NCBI RefSeq assembly: GCF_003815715.1
Contig: NZ_CP033922.1
Span: 930,001 to 994,000 of the forward strand
Reading direction: 5' to 3'
DNA length: 64,000 bases
Source of the DNA: Chryseobacterium sp. G0162
GTDB taxonomy: Bacteria; Bacteroidota; Bacteroidia; Flavobacteriales; Weeksellaceae
Made by a program: the position numbers and the translations under genes. The notes beneath the pieces are model-generated. The model was not told the DNA's origin and did not search any database. It saw only the letters and a list, made by a program, of their open reading frames with translations. Every line of letters begins with the position of its first letter. Within the stretch, counting starts at the first letter, position 1. This document shows, piece by piece, positions 51,510 through 61,015 of this stretch.

Positions 51510-52559
51510 TTATTCTTGATAGTAGGCTGTATAGAGTGCCATACCTTTCAATGCTGTATGATTTTGTTTGACCAGGTAAATCGGAATATTTCTAAGCATT
51601 CCTTCCATTTTGTCACTGATCTTGAATTTTTCGTAGAACTTGGCTTTATCAATATATTCTCTTACCATCTGAGGAATATCCCCTGCAATCAGAAGCCCTC
51701 CGGTAGCTTTTACCTTTAACGTTAAGTTATTAGCTTCTCTTGCCAGGAACTCAAGGAAAGTATCCAGCGCAATTTTACATATTAATACGTTATCTTCTAC
51801 TGCCGCTTTGTAAAGCTCTTCAACGAAATTACCGTTAGCAAGGCGCTCTCCCAGCCATTCAGGCTCCGGATGTCTTTTTACATCTCTCAGAAATCTGTAA
51901 ATATTGAATAATCCAGATTTTGATAATACATTTTCCCAGCTTACAATCCCATAGATATTATTAAGGAACTGATAAAACTCAACTTCCACATTCGTTCTTG
52001 GTGAGAATTCAGAATGCCCACCTTCTGTTGCGAAAGGTCTTAAATTTTTCCCGTCAAAGAAATACCCAGCTTCTCCCAGTCCATTTCCTGGAGCAAGAAT
52101 CGCTACGTTCCCTTTTTCAAGATGACCGCTGGTATAAATGGCTTCAAGATCATCATCTTCAAGAAGAGCCATCCCATAAGCAGAAGCTTCCAGGTCATTC
52201 AGCATCTCTACTTTTTCAAAACCGAAATCTCTTTTGTATTCTTCAACATCTAAGTTCCAGCCTAATCTTGCCGGGCTACTTTTTCCGTCAATTACAGGTC
52301 CTGGCACAGCCATTCCCAGACGTTTTACATTCTCCAACTGATTATCTTCAATAAATTTCTTTAAGATGTCATTAAAAGAAGCATATTGCTTGGTAGAATA
52401 TGTATTTTGTACTTTAATCTCAAGACCTCCGTTACCGGAAACAAAATAGCCTAAGATTGTCATATCTTCACGAAGACTTGCTCCAATGATAGAAACATTA
52501 TCATTATTACTGTTCTCTACTCCTGGTAAATAAAGTGGAAATTTTGGATTCAGAATCAT
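51510..52559 (-). CDS. glk: Glucokinase, Glk type
   Basis: 349 residues from the ATG at 52559 (MILNPKFPLYLPGVENS), chosen because TATATTTG (52582-52575) is a promoter box inside the longer frame to 52628. Phosphorylates glucose. The ATP-binding block is LGASLREDMTILGY-like near the start, the substrate region is VAILAPGNGLGEAGYFF, with GHSEFSPR, and the C-terminal segment GGLLIAGDIPQMV is typical. It is not an ROK-type kinase, as the CXCGXXGC zinc motif is absent. Confidence 0.85.
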   Translation of the reverse strand: MILNPKFPLYLPGVENSNNDNVSIIGASLREDMTILGYFVSGNGGLEIKVQNTYSTKQYASFNDILKKFIEDNQLENVKRLGMAVPGPVIDGKSSPARLGWNLDVEEYKRDFGFEKVEMLNDLEASAYGMALLEDDDLEAIYTSGHLEKGNVAILAPGNGLGEAGYFFDGKNLRPFATEGGHSEFSPRTNVEVEFYQFLNNIYGIVSWENVLSKSGLFNIYRFLRDVKRHPEPEWLGERLANGNFVEELYKAAVEDNVLICKIALDTFLEFLAREANNLTLKVKATGGLLIAGDIPQMVREYIDKAKFYEKFKISDKMEGMLRNIPIYLVKQNHTALKGMALYTAYYQE

Positions 52560-52574
52560 AACCTCAAATTTTAC

Positions 52575-52582
52575 CAAATATA
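52575..52582 (-). promoter_or_regulatory. -7 box of glk
   Basis: Minus-strand TATATTTG, an exact TAnnTTTG match, 15 nt before the chosen glk ATG. Confidence 0.55.
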
Positions 52583-52612
52583 ATAATTGTTTTCGTAAAT
52601 CCTGCACAGAAC

Positions 52613-52645
52613 AAAAAAACCTTTCCACTTTCGTGAAAAGGTTTT
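52613..52645 (-). terminator. Terminator after the outer-membrane protein gene
   Basis: A stem of about 11 bp, AAAACCTTTTCACG / GTGGAAAGGTTTT on the minus strand, followed by a T run, 31 nt past the stop codon at 52676. Confidence 0.8.
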
Positions 52646-52675
52646 GGTTAATAATTGTTTATATATTAAATCTAA

Positions 52676-53239
52676 CTACTTTCCTAATGGAATATTATAA
52701 CCGAATCCTACTCCGATATTCCCCACATTATAGTCCTGACCAGCTAGATCTCCTTTAGTTCCTACAAAAACCTTTTGGTATTGTACGAAGAAATTCCAGT
52801 CTCTGTTGTGGTATCCGATTTCCGGTTTAAGGTAGAAACCTCCGCTTGCTCTTTCAACATTCGTGTTAGAAGCAACCGTTTTGTCTCCAACTAAGAATCC
52901 GTATCCTAAATCAGTTCCGAAATAGAAACCTGTTTGTTTAGGGTAAATTCTGATTAAAGCTGCTACAGGAACTACGCCTACATCATTATTTTTATACCCA
53001 TTGTTTTCTTTTCCAAAATAGTGAGTATATCCAGATGCGATACCTAATCCAAATCCAGGTGTAATCAGGTTTTGATAAGATACATCTACCCCTACTGCAG
53101 CAGAAAGGTTATCTGCGGGAACTGCTAAACCAACATTCGCACCCACTTTAATCATATTATTCATTTGTGAACTCTGTGCGCTTGCTATACCTGCTGTTAA
53201 AATTCCAGCCAGCAATATTGCTTGTTTAAACATTTTCAT
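52676..53239 (-). CDS. Small outer-membrane beta-barrel protein
   Basis: 187 residues with a signal peptide (AILLAGILTAGIASAQSS). The remainder is a chain of amphipathic strands (MIKVGANVGLAVPADNLSAAVGVDVSYQ ... PGFGLGIASGYTHYFG ... GFYFGTDLGYGFLVG ... NIGVGFGYNIPLGK), a porin-like 8-strand barrel fold (OmpA/OmpW type). The role cannot be assigned. It is monocistronic with terminator and an AT-rich 212-nt upstream region. Confidence 0.78.
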   Translation of the reverse strand: MKMFKQAILLAGILTAGIASAQSSQMNNMIKVGANVGLAVPADNLSAAVGVDVSYQNLITPGFGLGIASGYTHYFGKENNGYKNNDVGVVPVAALIRIYPKQTGFYFGTDLGYGFLVGDKTVASNTNVERASGGFYLKPEIGYHNRDWNFFVQYQKVFVGTKGDLAGQDYNVGNIGVGFGYNIPLGK

Positions 53240-53451
53240 AACTCTAATTTTTAAATTTTACTAAACAAGAGGATGTAAAAATCATGCCAAGCAAGGCTTT
53301 TCTTTTGATTTTAACACTCAAAAAAACCATAAAATAATGAATATCAATACTTTATTTTTAACAAAATTTAAATGTTTGTTTAACAAAAATTATCAAAAAA
53401 GAATACAAAAAACGACAATAACTCCTCAATTAGATTATCCAATCCATTCAT

Positions 53452-54429
53452 TTAAACACTTTCACTCTCCTTTATTGCTCTGGTAAAAGCTTTACAAATA
53501 ATATCCAGGATATCAGTTGTGATTTCTGTGTCCCATCCGACTCCGTCAAAAGCATGGGTAATGCCCGGCATCAGATGAACTTCTGTAACGACCTCAGCTC
53601 TTAGAAGTTTTTGTATATAATCCATCTGTTCATCAATCATCGGATCATTCTGACTAAGGACAAAACAAGACCTGCATAGACCAGACAGATCTTCCATCCG
53701 GTTAGGAATGACATATTTTGGTGGGTTATTGAGCTTATCTCCTAGTATATGCTTCATCACATGCGTTATATTCCCGCGGTTGATAATATAGGTATCTTCT
53801 CCATGAATGCGGCTCTGAAATTTATCCTGCTCCCTATCATCGGTATTGGGATAAAGAGGAATCTGGATAAACGGAGTTACCTCTTTTCTATCTCTGGCCA
53901 TCTGGGCAACAGACAGGGTAAGCATTCCTCCTCCACTACCTCCTGTGATTCCTATATATTTAGAATTGATGTTGAGTTCATCCGCATGATCATTCACCCA
54001 TTTTAAAGCTGCATAACAATCTTCCTGTCCTGCCGGTGCCGGATATTCTGGTGCCAAATGATAGTCTACGCTTATTCCTACAGCACCACACCCCTTACTG
54101 AGATGCAATGCCCTCGCATGTTCCGTATTAAGACCACCAATTACCGTTCCCCCTCCATGATAAAGTAAAAAAGCAGGACGTTCAGAAGCAGGCTGATCCG
54201 GTTTATAAATTCTAACTTTCATATCACCTATCGGCCCTGGAATGAACCTATCATAAAAGCTTACCCCTTCCATCTGCATGGGTTCTCCTGCAGAAGCCTC
54301 TTCCATTTGTCGAAGCATTTTAAGATCTTCAAGGGTTTCAAAACTTATTTTGATCCCTGCGGCAGCAATCATTTGCTGCATTCCCTGAATTCTTTGGGAA
54401 AATTCAGGGGTTAAATAATATTTTTTCAT
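53452..54429 (-). CDS. Alpha/beta hydrolase of the hormone-sensitive lipase (HSL) family
   Basis: 325 residues. The oxyanion-hole motif LLYHGGGTVIGG (about residue 90), nucleophile elbow ITGGSGGGMLTL (about 165), acidic residue in SQNDPMIDEQ (about 260) and catalytic His in PGITHAFDGVG (about 290) fit hydrolase fold-3 esterases. There is no signal peptide. An N-terminal cap region (residues 1-75) should shape the substrate pocket. It likely hydrolyses short-chain esters. Confidence 0.88.
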   Translation of the reverse strand: MKKYYLTPEFSQRIQGMQQMIAAAGIKISFETLEDLKMLRQMEEASAGEPMQMEGVSFYDRFIPGPIGDMKVRIYKPDQPASERPAFLLYHGGGTVIGGLNTEHARALHLSKGCGAVGISVDYHLAPEYPAPAGQEDCYAALKWVNDHADELNINSKYIGITGGSGGGMLTLSVAQMARDRKEVTPFIQIPLYPNTDDREQDKFQSRIHGEDTYIINRGNITHVMKHILGDKLNNPPKYVIPNRMEDLSGLCRSCFVLSQNDPMIDEQMDYIQKLLRAEVVTEVHLMPGITHAFDGVGWDTEITTDILDIICKAFTRAIKESESV

Positions 54430-54645
54430 AATTATTTTATTTGTAGTTTTTTTAGTACTAGTTTTTTTGCCTTTGAAAGTATCCGTAATTCGGCTTATTA
54501 TTTAGTCTTTCTGTGTATTAAAATTACAAAAAAAAGACTCTGAAAAGTAATTTGAAATGATCGGAAAGAAATATTAACAATCCTTAACTCGTTATCATTT
54601 TAACCTTTTTTCATCAAAAACATCAAAAAAATAAATGTTCTCACC

Positions 54646-56025
54646 ATGGCAGATTCATTATTAAAAAACAAACATCTCTTTTGGCGTTCAGGCTTCGGCG
54701 TTGGAATTAATCAAATCGACGATTTGAAAAATAAAAACACTAAAACGCTCATTAATGAATTATTTAAAGAAGGAAATTTTACAGAAGTCTCTTATGATAC
54801 ACCAGATATAGATCCTACGACAGACTATATGAACAGTACGGTTCCTGCGGAAAAAAAGAAGGAAATGCAAAGAATCTATAGAGCACAAAACGAAGAGTTG
54901 AATCTCAATTTTCTGGATAAAATGGTGAACAGCCAGGAACAAATGAAAGAAAAAATGGCTTTTTTCTGGCATGGACATTTTGCGTCAAGAGTTCTTAACC
55001 CAAAATTCAATCGACAATTATTAAATACCATCCGGAAAAATGCATTAGGTAACTTCAAGGATCTGCTTTTTGAAGTAAGCCAGTCTCCAGCCATGCTCAA
55101 TTTCCTGAATAATCAGCAAAATAAAAAAGATCATCCGAATGAAAATTTTGCAAGGGAAGTCATGGAACTTTTTACCATGGGAAGAGGAAACTATACGGAA
55201 AAAGATGTGAGAGAAGGAGCAAGAGCATTTACGGGATGGAGCTATGATAAAGAAGGAAACTTTAAGGAAAGAAAAAATCAGCATGACGAGGGAACCAAAA
55301 ACTTTTTAGGAAAAACAGGTAATTTTGACGGAACTGATGCTTTAAATATCATTCTAGAACAAAAAGCGACCGCAACATTTATCACAGCCAAAATCTATAA
55401 GTTTTTTGTCAATGAAAATGTAGACCAGAATATTGTGAACACTTTGAGTATAAGCTTCTACAATTCCGGCTATGATATAAAAAAGCTGATGACGGATATT
55501 TTTTCAAGCTCATGGTTTTACGATCAGAAAAATATCGGAAACAGGATAAAATCCCCCATAGAACTGATGGCAGGGATGATGCGGATGCTTCCCATGCATA
55601 TTCAGAATCCTGAAAACCTCATCATCTATCAAAAGCTATTAGGACAAATGCTGCTCTATCCACCTAATGTTGCAGGATGGCCCAATGGAAGGTCCTGGAT
55701 TGATAGCTCTACACTGATGCTGAGACTTCAGGTACCACAGATCTGGTCGGGACTACGCCCATTGGAATACAGTCCAAGACAGGATGATGACATTGATATG
55801 GGAATGAAATCTAAAGAAACAGCTTTGAACAAAAGCTTTAAAAATCCCAATATCACTATAGACTGGAACCGTGTAGATCAGATTTTCACCCATAAAAACT
55901 GTGAAGATTATCTAATTCAAAACACCCAAAGTCTGGACATGAATACCGTGAATAATTTTTCCGATAAAAGCACGAAAATGACCATTATTAATCTGATGTC
56001 AACTCCGGAATATCAGTTAATGTAA
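54646..56025 (+). CDS. DUF1800 family protein
   Basis: 459 residues. The family blocks HLFWRSGFGVGINQIDDL, MVNSQEQMKEKMAFFWHGHFAS, NFAREVMELFTMGRGNYTEKDVREGARAFTGWSYD and the C-terminal NVAGWPNGRSWIDSSTLMLRL are present. There is no signal peptide. DUF1800 proteins are usually encoded with a DUF1501 partner, exactly as here (47 nt apart), and are of unknown function; a role in exopolysaccharide, phosphate metabolism or secreted hydrolysis has been suggested for the pair. Confidence 0.9.
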   Translation: MADSLLKNKHLFWRSGFGVGINQIDDLKNKNTKTLINELFKEGNFTEVSYDTPDIDPTTDYMNSTVPAEKKKEMQRIYRAQNEELNLNFLDKMVNSQEQMKEKMAFFWHGHFASRVLNPKFNRQLLNTIRKNALGNFKDLLFEVSQSPAMLNFLNNQQNKKDHPNENFAREVMELFTMGRGNYTEKDVREGARAFTGWSYDKEGNFKERKNQHDEGTKNFLGKTGNFDGTDALNIILEQKATATFITAKIYKFFVNENVDQNIVNTLSISFYNSGYDIKKLMTDIFSSSWFYDQKNIGNRIKSPIELMAGMMRMLPMHIQNPENLIIYQKLLGQMLLYPPNVAGWPNGRSWIDSSTLMLRLQVPQIWSGLRPLEYSPRQDDDIDMGMKSKETALNKSFKNPNITIDWNRVDQIFTHKNCEDYLIQNTQSLDMNTVNNFSDKSTKMTIINLMSTPEYQLM

Positions 56026-56071
56026 TGTATATACCCTATTCATTTGCAACCCATCCACTAAATCCAACACT

Positions 56072-57256
56072 ATGTTAATCAAAAGAAGAGAATTCCTCAA
56101 AATAAGTTCACTCGCTACAGCATCGTTCTTAATGCCTAATTTCCTGAAGGCTATGACGCTGGATGAAGCCTTAAATCCAAACCAAAATATACTGGTGGTT
56201 CTTCAGTTTACAGGTGGAAATGATGGTTTGAATACGATTATTCCTGCCAAAAATGACATCTATTTCAGAGAAAGAAAAACACTGGCTGTTCAGGACTCTT
56301 TATCTCTGACGGATGAAGCAGGGATCAATCCTTCTCTATCTTATTTTAAAGAGCTTTTTGATAATGGAGAGCTTTCTGTGATGAATAATGTAGGCTATCC
56401 CAATCCGGACAAGTCTCATTTCCGCAGTATGGATATCTGGCAATCTGCAAGCAGAAGTGATGAATTCCTGGATACCGGATGGCTGGGCCGCTTCCTGGAT
56501 GAGGAATGCTACCGTTGTGAACATCCTACTCAGGCACTGGAAGTAGATGACATGCTCAGCCTTGCCCTGAAGGGACAAAACAATAAAGCTTTTGCCTTTA
56601 AAGATCCTAAAAGATTATATCAGACCAGCCAGGAAAAATATTTCAAATCATTGTATGACCATCATCACGATGATGAAACCGTTTCCTATCTTTATCAGAC
56701 TTTAGGTTCCACCATTAATAATGCGGGCTATATTTTTGATCAAAGTAAAGCTAAAAAAACGGATCAGATTTATCCTAATTCTCAGCTGGGAAAGGATTTC
56801 AAAACAGTAGCCTCCTTAATTAAATCAGATATCAACACTCAGGTCTACTATCTTTCTATTGGTAGTTTTGATACGCATGTGAATCAGAATGACAGACAGA
56901 AAAAACTATTCGGTGATATTAATGAAGCAGTGAAATCTTTTGTTGCTGATATGAAAAGTAATGGACTCTTTAATAATATTCTTTTGATGACCTTCTCTGA
57001 GTTTGGTCGGCGCGTAGCTCAAAATGCCAGCAATGGAACGGATCACGGAACAGCCAACCAGATGTTCTTCATCAGCGGAAACCTTAAAAAGAAAGGATTA
57101 TTGAATAGTCTTCCTGATTTACAGAATTTGAAGGAAGGTGACCTCATCTACACTGAAGATTTCAGAAAAGTATACGCGACCATTCTTAAAAACTGGTTAA
57201 AGGCCGATTCTTCCAAAGTATTGGGATGGAAAAACGGGGTTTATGATTTTATCTAA
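56072..57256 (+). CDS. DUF1501 family protein (alkaline-phosphatase-superfamily-like)
   Basis: 394 residues. The N-terminus has a twin-arginine-like start (KRREFLKISSLATASFLMPNFLKA), typical for DUF1501 proteins and suggesting Tat export. Family blocks: VVLQFTGGNDGLNTIIPAKND, SHFRSMDIWQSASRSDEFLDTGWLGRFLD, and MTFSEFGRRVAQNASNGTDHGTANQMF. The pattern resembles phosphatase/sulfatase folds. It forms a two-gene unit with the DUF1800 gene. Confidence 0.9.
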   Translation: MLIKRREFLKISSLATASFLMPNFLKAMTLDEALNPNQNILVVLQFTGGNDGLNTIIPAKNDIYFRERKTLAVQDSLSLTDEAGINPSLSYFKELFDNGELSVMNNVGYPNPDKSHFRSMDIWQSASRSDEFLDTGWLGRFLDEECYRCEHPTQALEVDDMLSLALKGQNNKAFAFKDPKRLYQTSQEKYFKSLYDHHHDDETVSYLYQTLGSTINNAGYIFDQSKAKKTDQIYPNSQLGKDFKTVASLIKSDINTQVYYLSIGSFDTHVNQNDRQKKLFGDINEAVKSFVADMKSNGLFNNILLMTFSEFGRRVAQNASNGTDHGTANQMFFISGNLKKKGLLNSLPDLQNLKEGDLIYTEDFRKVYATILKNWLKADSSKVLGWKNGVYDFI

Positions 57257-57280
57257 ATAGACCCAGCTCTATGTAACCAT

Positions 57281-57315
57281 AAAAAAAGAGACCATCCCAT
57301 ATGATAGTCTCTTTT
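57281..57315. terminator. Terminator after DUF1501 gene
   Basis: The hairpin AAAAGAGACCATC / GATAGTCTCTTTT with a 6-nt loop lies 24 nt beyond the stop codon at 57256; both strands have T runs, so it may also end the small gene at 57348 on the minus strand. Confidence 0.8.
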
Positions 57316-57347
57316 CAATAATTTTAAATTTTAAACTACTTTTACGT

Positions 57348-57485
57348 TTAAGCAGTAATCTGCTTAGGTTCTTTCCCTTTCTGATCTTCTTTTTTATCAA
57401 GTTTCTCAGATATTTTTTTAACGATATACTCTATCGCTATAGGTGCTATAATGGCAATAAGTGCTTTAAATATTCTTGATTTCAT
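57348..57485 (-). CDS. 45-residue small protein with a hydrophobic helix
   Basis: Minus-strand ATG frame encoding MKSRIFKALIAIIAPIAIEY followed by a charged tail rich in Lys, Glu and Asp and ending QITA. The first 22 residues could form one membrane-associated helix; the rest is very polar. It has normal codon use and a strong terminator 30 nt downstream (57281-57315), and no longer frame covers it. Family and function unknown. Confidence 0.6.
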   Translation of the reverse strand: MKSRIFKALIAIIAPIAIEYIVKKISEKLDKKEDQKGKEPKQITA

Positions 57486-57614
57486 AGGGTGATTTTGTAC
57501 CTAATCACTACAATTTCCAAGCCAATATAGAAATATGTGGTATATTTTTAATGAATCATCAATTTAAAAATAACAGCATTAATTGATATACAATCCCATT
57601 AAACCTATATAAAA

Positions 57615-58634
57615 TTATTTTTTTTCGGGAATTACCAACTCCTGATAATTTTTGCTTCCTGCCTTAAATTTTTCCTCCATCCTCAATCTTAACTTTTGAG
57701 GTTTATGGACAACCAGAGAGTCTCCAAATCCCAGTAATAGCCTTTCTAATTCATAGTTGATCTGTACACAGATTTTAAAAACAGTTCCTTCGTTGGTCTC
57801 GCTGACAATTTCCTGGCTTTTATGCAATGGTTTTGTTTTTACATAAGGAGCATTAGCAGCATCTACAAAGAAAGTGACATTTTTGGGAACTATTGATTCT
57901 GCAACGGTAACCCCTACAATGTCTTTAAAATATTCATCGCCATCCAGATCTTTATCAATATAAGAGGATTTTTCATCAATTTCTATATTTTCCATTCTGT
58001 CCAAAGCCAGGTTATACATTTTCTGTTTATAAAGACAGATCAAAAACCAACGGTTGTTGTATTCTTTTAATAACTGTGGATGAACGGTGTACATATTGGA
58101 CTCCCTTGCAGTAAAACTTTTATATAAAATTTGAAGTACCTTTTTATTGAGAATACCTTCATACAGAATATCAATATGCTCCAACCCTTTCAGCTGTTCG
58201 TTTTTATCCAAATGAATAATTGATTTCTGGCTGGTAGAATGAATAGAGTCTTCCAGCTTCTGGATCACACCATTCATTTCTTTAAACATGGAGAAATCTT
58301 TGAACTGTTTCAGGATCTGAACAGCATTATTCATCGCCTTCAGATCGCTTTCGTTCACAGAAATATTATGGATGCTATACTCGGGATCACTGTATCGGTA
58401 ATATTTTCTTTCATATACTTCAATGGGAGCTTCATACCCGAATTTTTCACTCCGCATATTCTGAAGATCCAGCTGAATCGTCCTTTTGCTTATAAAAGAT
58501 TCTTTACCCTCAAATTCAAATAACGCCTCGGAACACTCATCAATAAGGTCTTCCAAAGTATATTTCCGGTATTTGTTTTTAAGACATTTATCTAATGTTT
58601 TATAACGGATCAGAGCGTTTTTATTAGATGACAT
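57615..58634 (-). CDS. WYL-domain transcriptional regulator
   Basis: 339 residues. An N-terminal winged HTH (ALIRYKTLDKCLKNKYRKYTLEDLIDECSEAL and SKRTIQLDLQNM, residues 5-65) is followed by a WYL domain (SNMYTVHPQLLKEYNNRWFLICLYKQKMYNLALDRMENIEI, about 175-215) and a C-terminal WCX-type region (YELERLLLGFGDSLVVHKPQKLRLRM). WYL regulators commonly sense nucleic acid ligands and often control RNA-repair or defence loci. Here it is divergent from rtcB, with one HopJ gene between. Confidence 0.9.
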   Translation of the reverse strand: MSSNKNALIRYKTLDKCLKNKYRKYTLEDLIDECSEALFEFEGKESFISKRTIQLDLQNMRSEKFGYEAPIEVYERKYYRYSDPEYSIHNISVNESDLKAMNNAVQILKQFKDFSMFKEMNGVIQKLEDSIHSTSQKSIIHLDKNEQLKGLEHIDILYEGILNKKVLQILYKSFTARESNMYTVHPQLLKEYNNRWFLICLYKQKMYNLALDRMENIEIDEKSSYIDKDLDGDEYFKDIVGVTVAESIVPKNVTFFVDAANAPYVKTKPLHKSQEIVSETNEGTVFKICVQINYELERLLLGFGDSLVVHKPQKLRLRMEEKFKAGSKNYQELVIPEKK

Positions 58635-58658
58635 GATTATTCTTTTTCGTCTAAAAAA

Positions 58659-58994
58659 CTATTTCTCTGTCAGCGGATTTCCTTCAAAGATCAATCCGTC
58701 CCATCCGAATTCCATGAAGTTTCTGATATTCTGATGATCTGTTCCATCAGGATTTTTAAGAACATCTTCTCTATAAAACTCTCCGAAAAGAGGAAGTGTT
58801 TCTTCTTTAGACAGCCCATGGTAAGATGCAAAACCAAATATTTTACATGATCCGTTATTCTGTCCTTCTTCATTTCTTGTATTTCCGTTTTTGAATGCTG
58901 TAGGTGTAAAATCGTAATTCGCATCTATATGAGCAATCACATCATTGAATTGAACGGTTTCCGGAAAATGCTTTAATTGTTCTAATAACATCAT
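58659..58994 (-). CDS. HopJ-family protein
   Basis: 111 residues from ATG 58994 (MMLLEQLKHFPETVQF); an upstream TTG at 59027 adds an atypical 11-residue N-terminus and is less likely. The conserved blocks DVIAHIDANYDFTPTAFKNG, NNGSCKIFGFASYHGLS, LFGEFYREDVLKNPDGTDHQNIRNFME and GWDGLIFEG are the HopJ type III effector family signature. In free-living bacteria it is a chromosomal protein of unknown role. It lies 24 nt upstream of the WYL regulator gene on the same strand, likely co-transcribed. Confidence 0.85.
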   Translation of the reverse strand: MMLLEQLKHFPETVQFNDVIAHIDANYDFTPTAFKNGNTRNEEGQNNGSCKIFGFASYHGLSKEETLPLFGEFYREDVLKNPDGTDHQNIRNFMEFGWDGLIFEGNPLTEK

Positions 58995-59050
58995 AGTTGT
59001 AAGTTTAATTTTCTTTACATAAGCCAATACGCTAATTTTAAAATCATTGA

Positions 59051-60538
<1,488 letters not shown>

Positions 60539-60564
60539 TTTCTTATTTAATATGACTCAATATA

Positions 60565-60595
60565 AACCTTATAGGTTTTAGAAACCTATAAGGTT
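60565..60595. repeat. 14-bp-stem palindromic element after rtcB
   Basis: AACCTTATAGGTTT-TAG-AAACCTATAAGGTT, a perfect 14-bp stem. A related, looser hairpin AACCTTAC / GTAAGGTT follows at about 60615-60644. They may end the rtcB transcript, although no T run is present. A repeat of this type is often dispersed in Chryseobacterium genomes; only this copy is here. Confidence 0.6.
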
Positions 60596-60667
60596 GTCAA
60601 AAAACTAATAATAAAACCTTACCGGGGTAAAAGCCTGTAAGGTTCATGAAAACTTTTCATAACGGCA

Positions 60668-60778
60668 GGGGCAGTAGCTCAGATGGTTAGAGCAACAAAA
60701 TTACTTTTCGCTACAGGCATATAAAGTTCCTATGAATCCCAATTGTGTGTCACAGGTTCGAGTCCTGTCTGCTCCTCA
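60668..60778 (+). ncRNA. tRNA-like RNA with expanded, replaced anticodon arm (RtcB-linked)
   Basis: The acceptor stem GGGGCAG / CTGCTCC (7 bp, one G-U), D arm GCTC-AGATGGTTA-GAGC and T arm ACAGG-TTCGAGT-CCTGT are all intact and canonical. Between D and T arms, the anticodon position holds a weak 4-bp stem ACAA / TTGT enclosing about 44 nt (60699-60742) in place of the usual 9. That insert contains TTACTTTTCGCT and AAAGTTCCTAT, which can form an ACTTT / AAAGT helix, and matches the hairpin array that follows downstream. No CCA is encoded (TCA follows). It resembles the tRNA-mimicking Y-RNA-like (Yrl) RNAs of other rtcB loci. Confidence 0.75.
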
Positions 60779-60816
60779 ATAGAATGAAATGGTATATACC
60801 CGTATCTGTCATTTCA

Positions 60817-61003
60817 TACTTTAAAAAATGTAAGGCAAAGAAAGTTCCTATATTTCCTGATTTACTTTCCGCTTTTTCAAAATACAAGGCAAAGGGGGTT
60901 CCTCTATTTTTTGGATAAATTACTCCCCGCTTTTTATAAACTATAGGTAAAAGGAGTTCCTATACACTTCACTTTTAATGAACCTACTCCTCACTTATTT
61001 TTT
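60817..61003 (+). repeat. Covarying hairpin array downstream of the tRNA-like RNA
   Basis: Units of AAGGCAAAG-nnn-GTTCCTAT, a 12-28-nt spacer, then TTAC-nnn-CGCTTTTT, at a period of 54-58 nt. The variable bases of one half match the complement in the next: GAAAGT / ACTTTC (60840-60845 with 60864-60869), AAAGGGGG / CCCCGCTTT (60891-60898 with 60925-60933), AGGAGT / ACTCCT (60952-60957 with 60986-60991). The conserved core GTTCCTAT is constant while paired bases covary. The last arm runs into T-rich sequence (to 61003), suggesting a terminator before the next gene at 61016. Confidence 0.7.
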
Positions 61004-61015
61004 AAACTTAAAACA

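Noticed and set aside
53240..53451. Possible gene or RNA in the gap before the outer-membrane protein
   Set aside because: Very AT-rich with no frame, hairpin or promoter box that stands out.
60668..60778. Ordinary tRNA gene
   Set aside because: The anticodon region is about 35 nt too long, the anticodon stem has only four weak pairs, and no anticodon can be assigned; the insert shares motifs with the downstream array.
60817..61003. CRISPR array
   Set aside because: Repeats are imperfect, only partly conserved and covary in complementary pairs; no cas genes and no constant repeat/spacer boundary.
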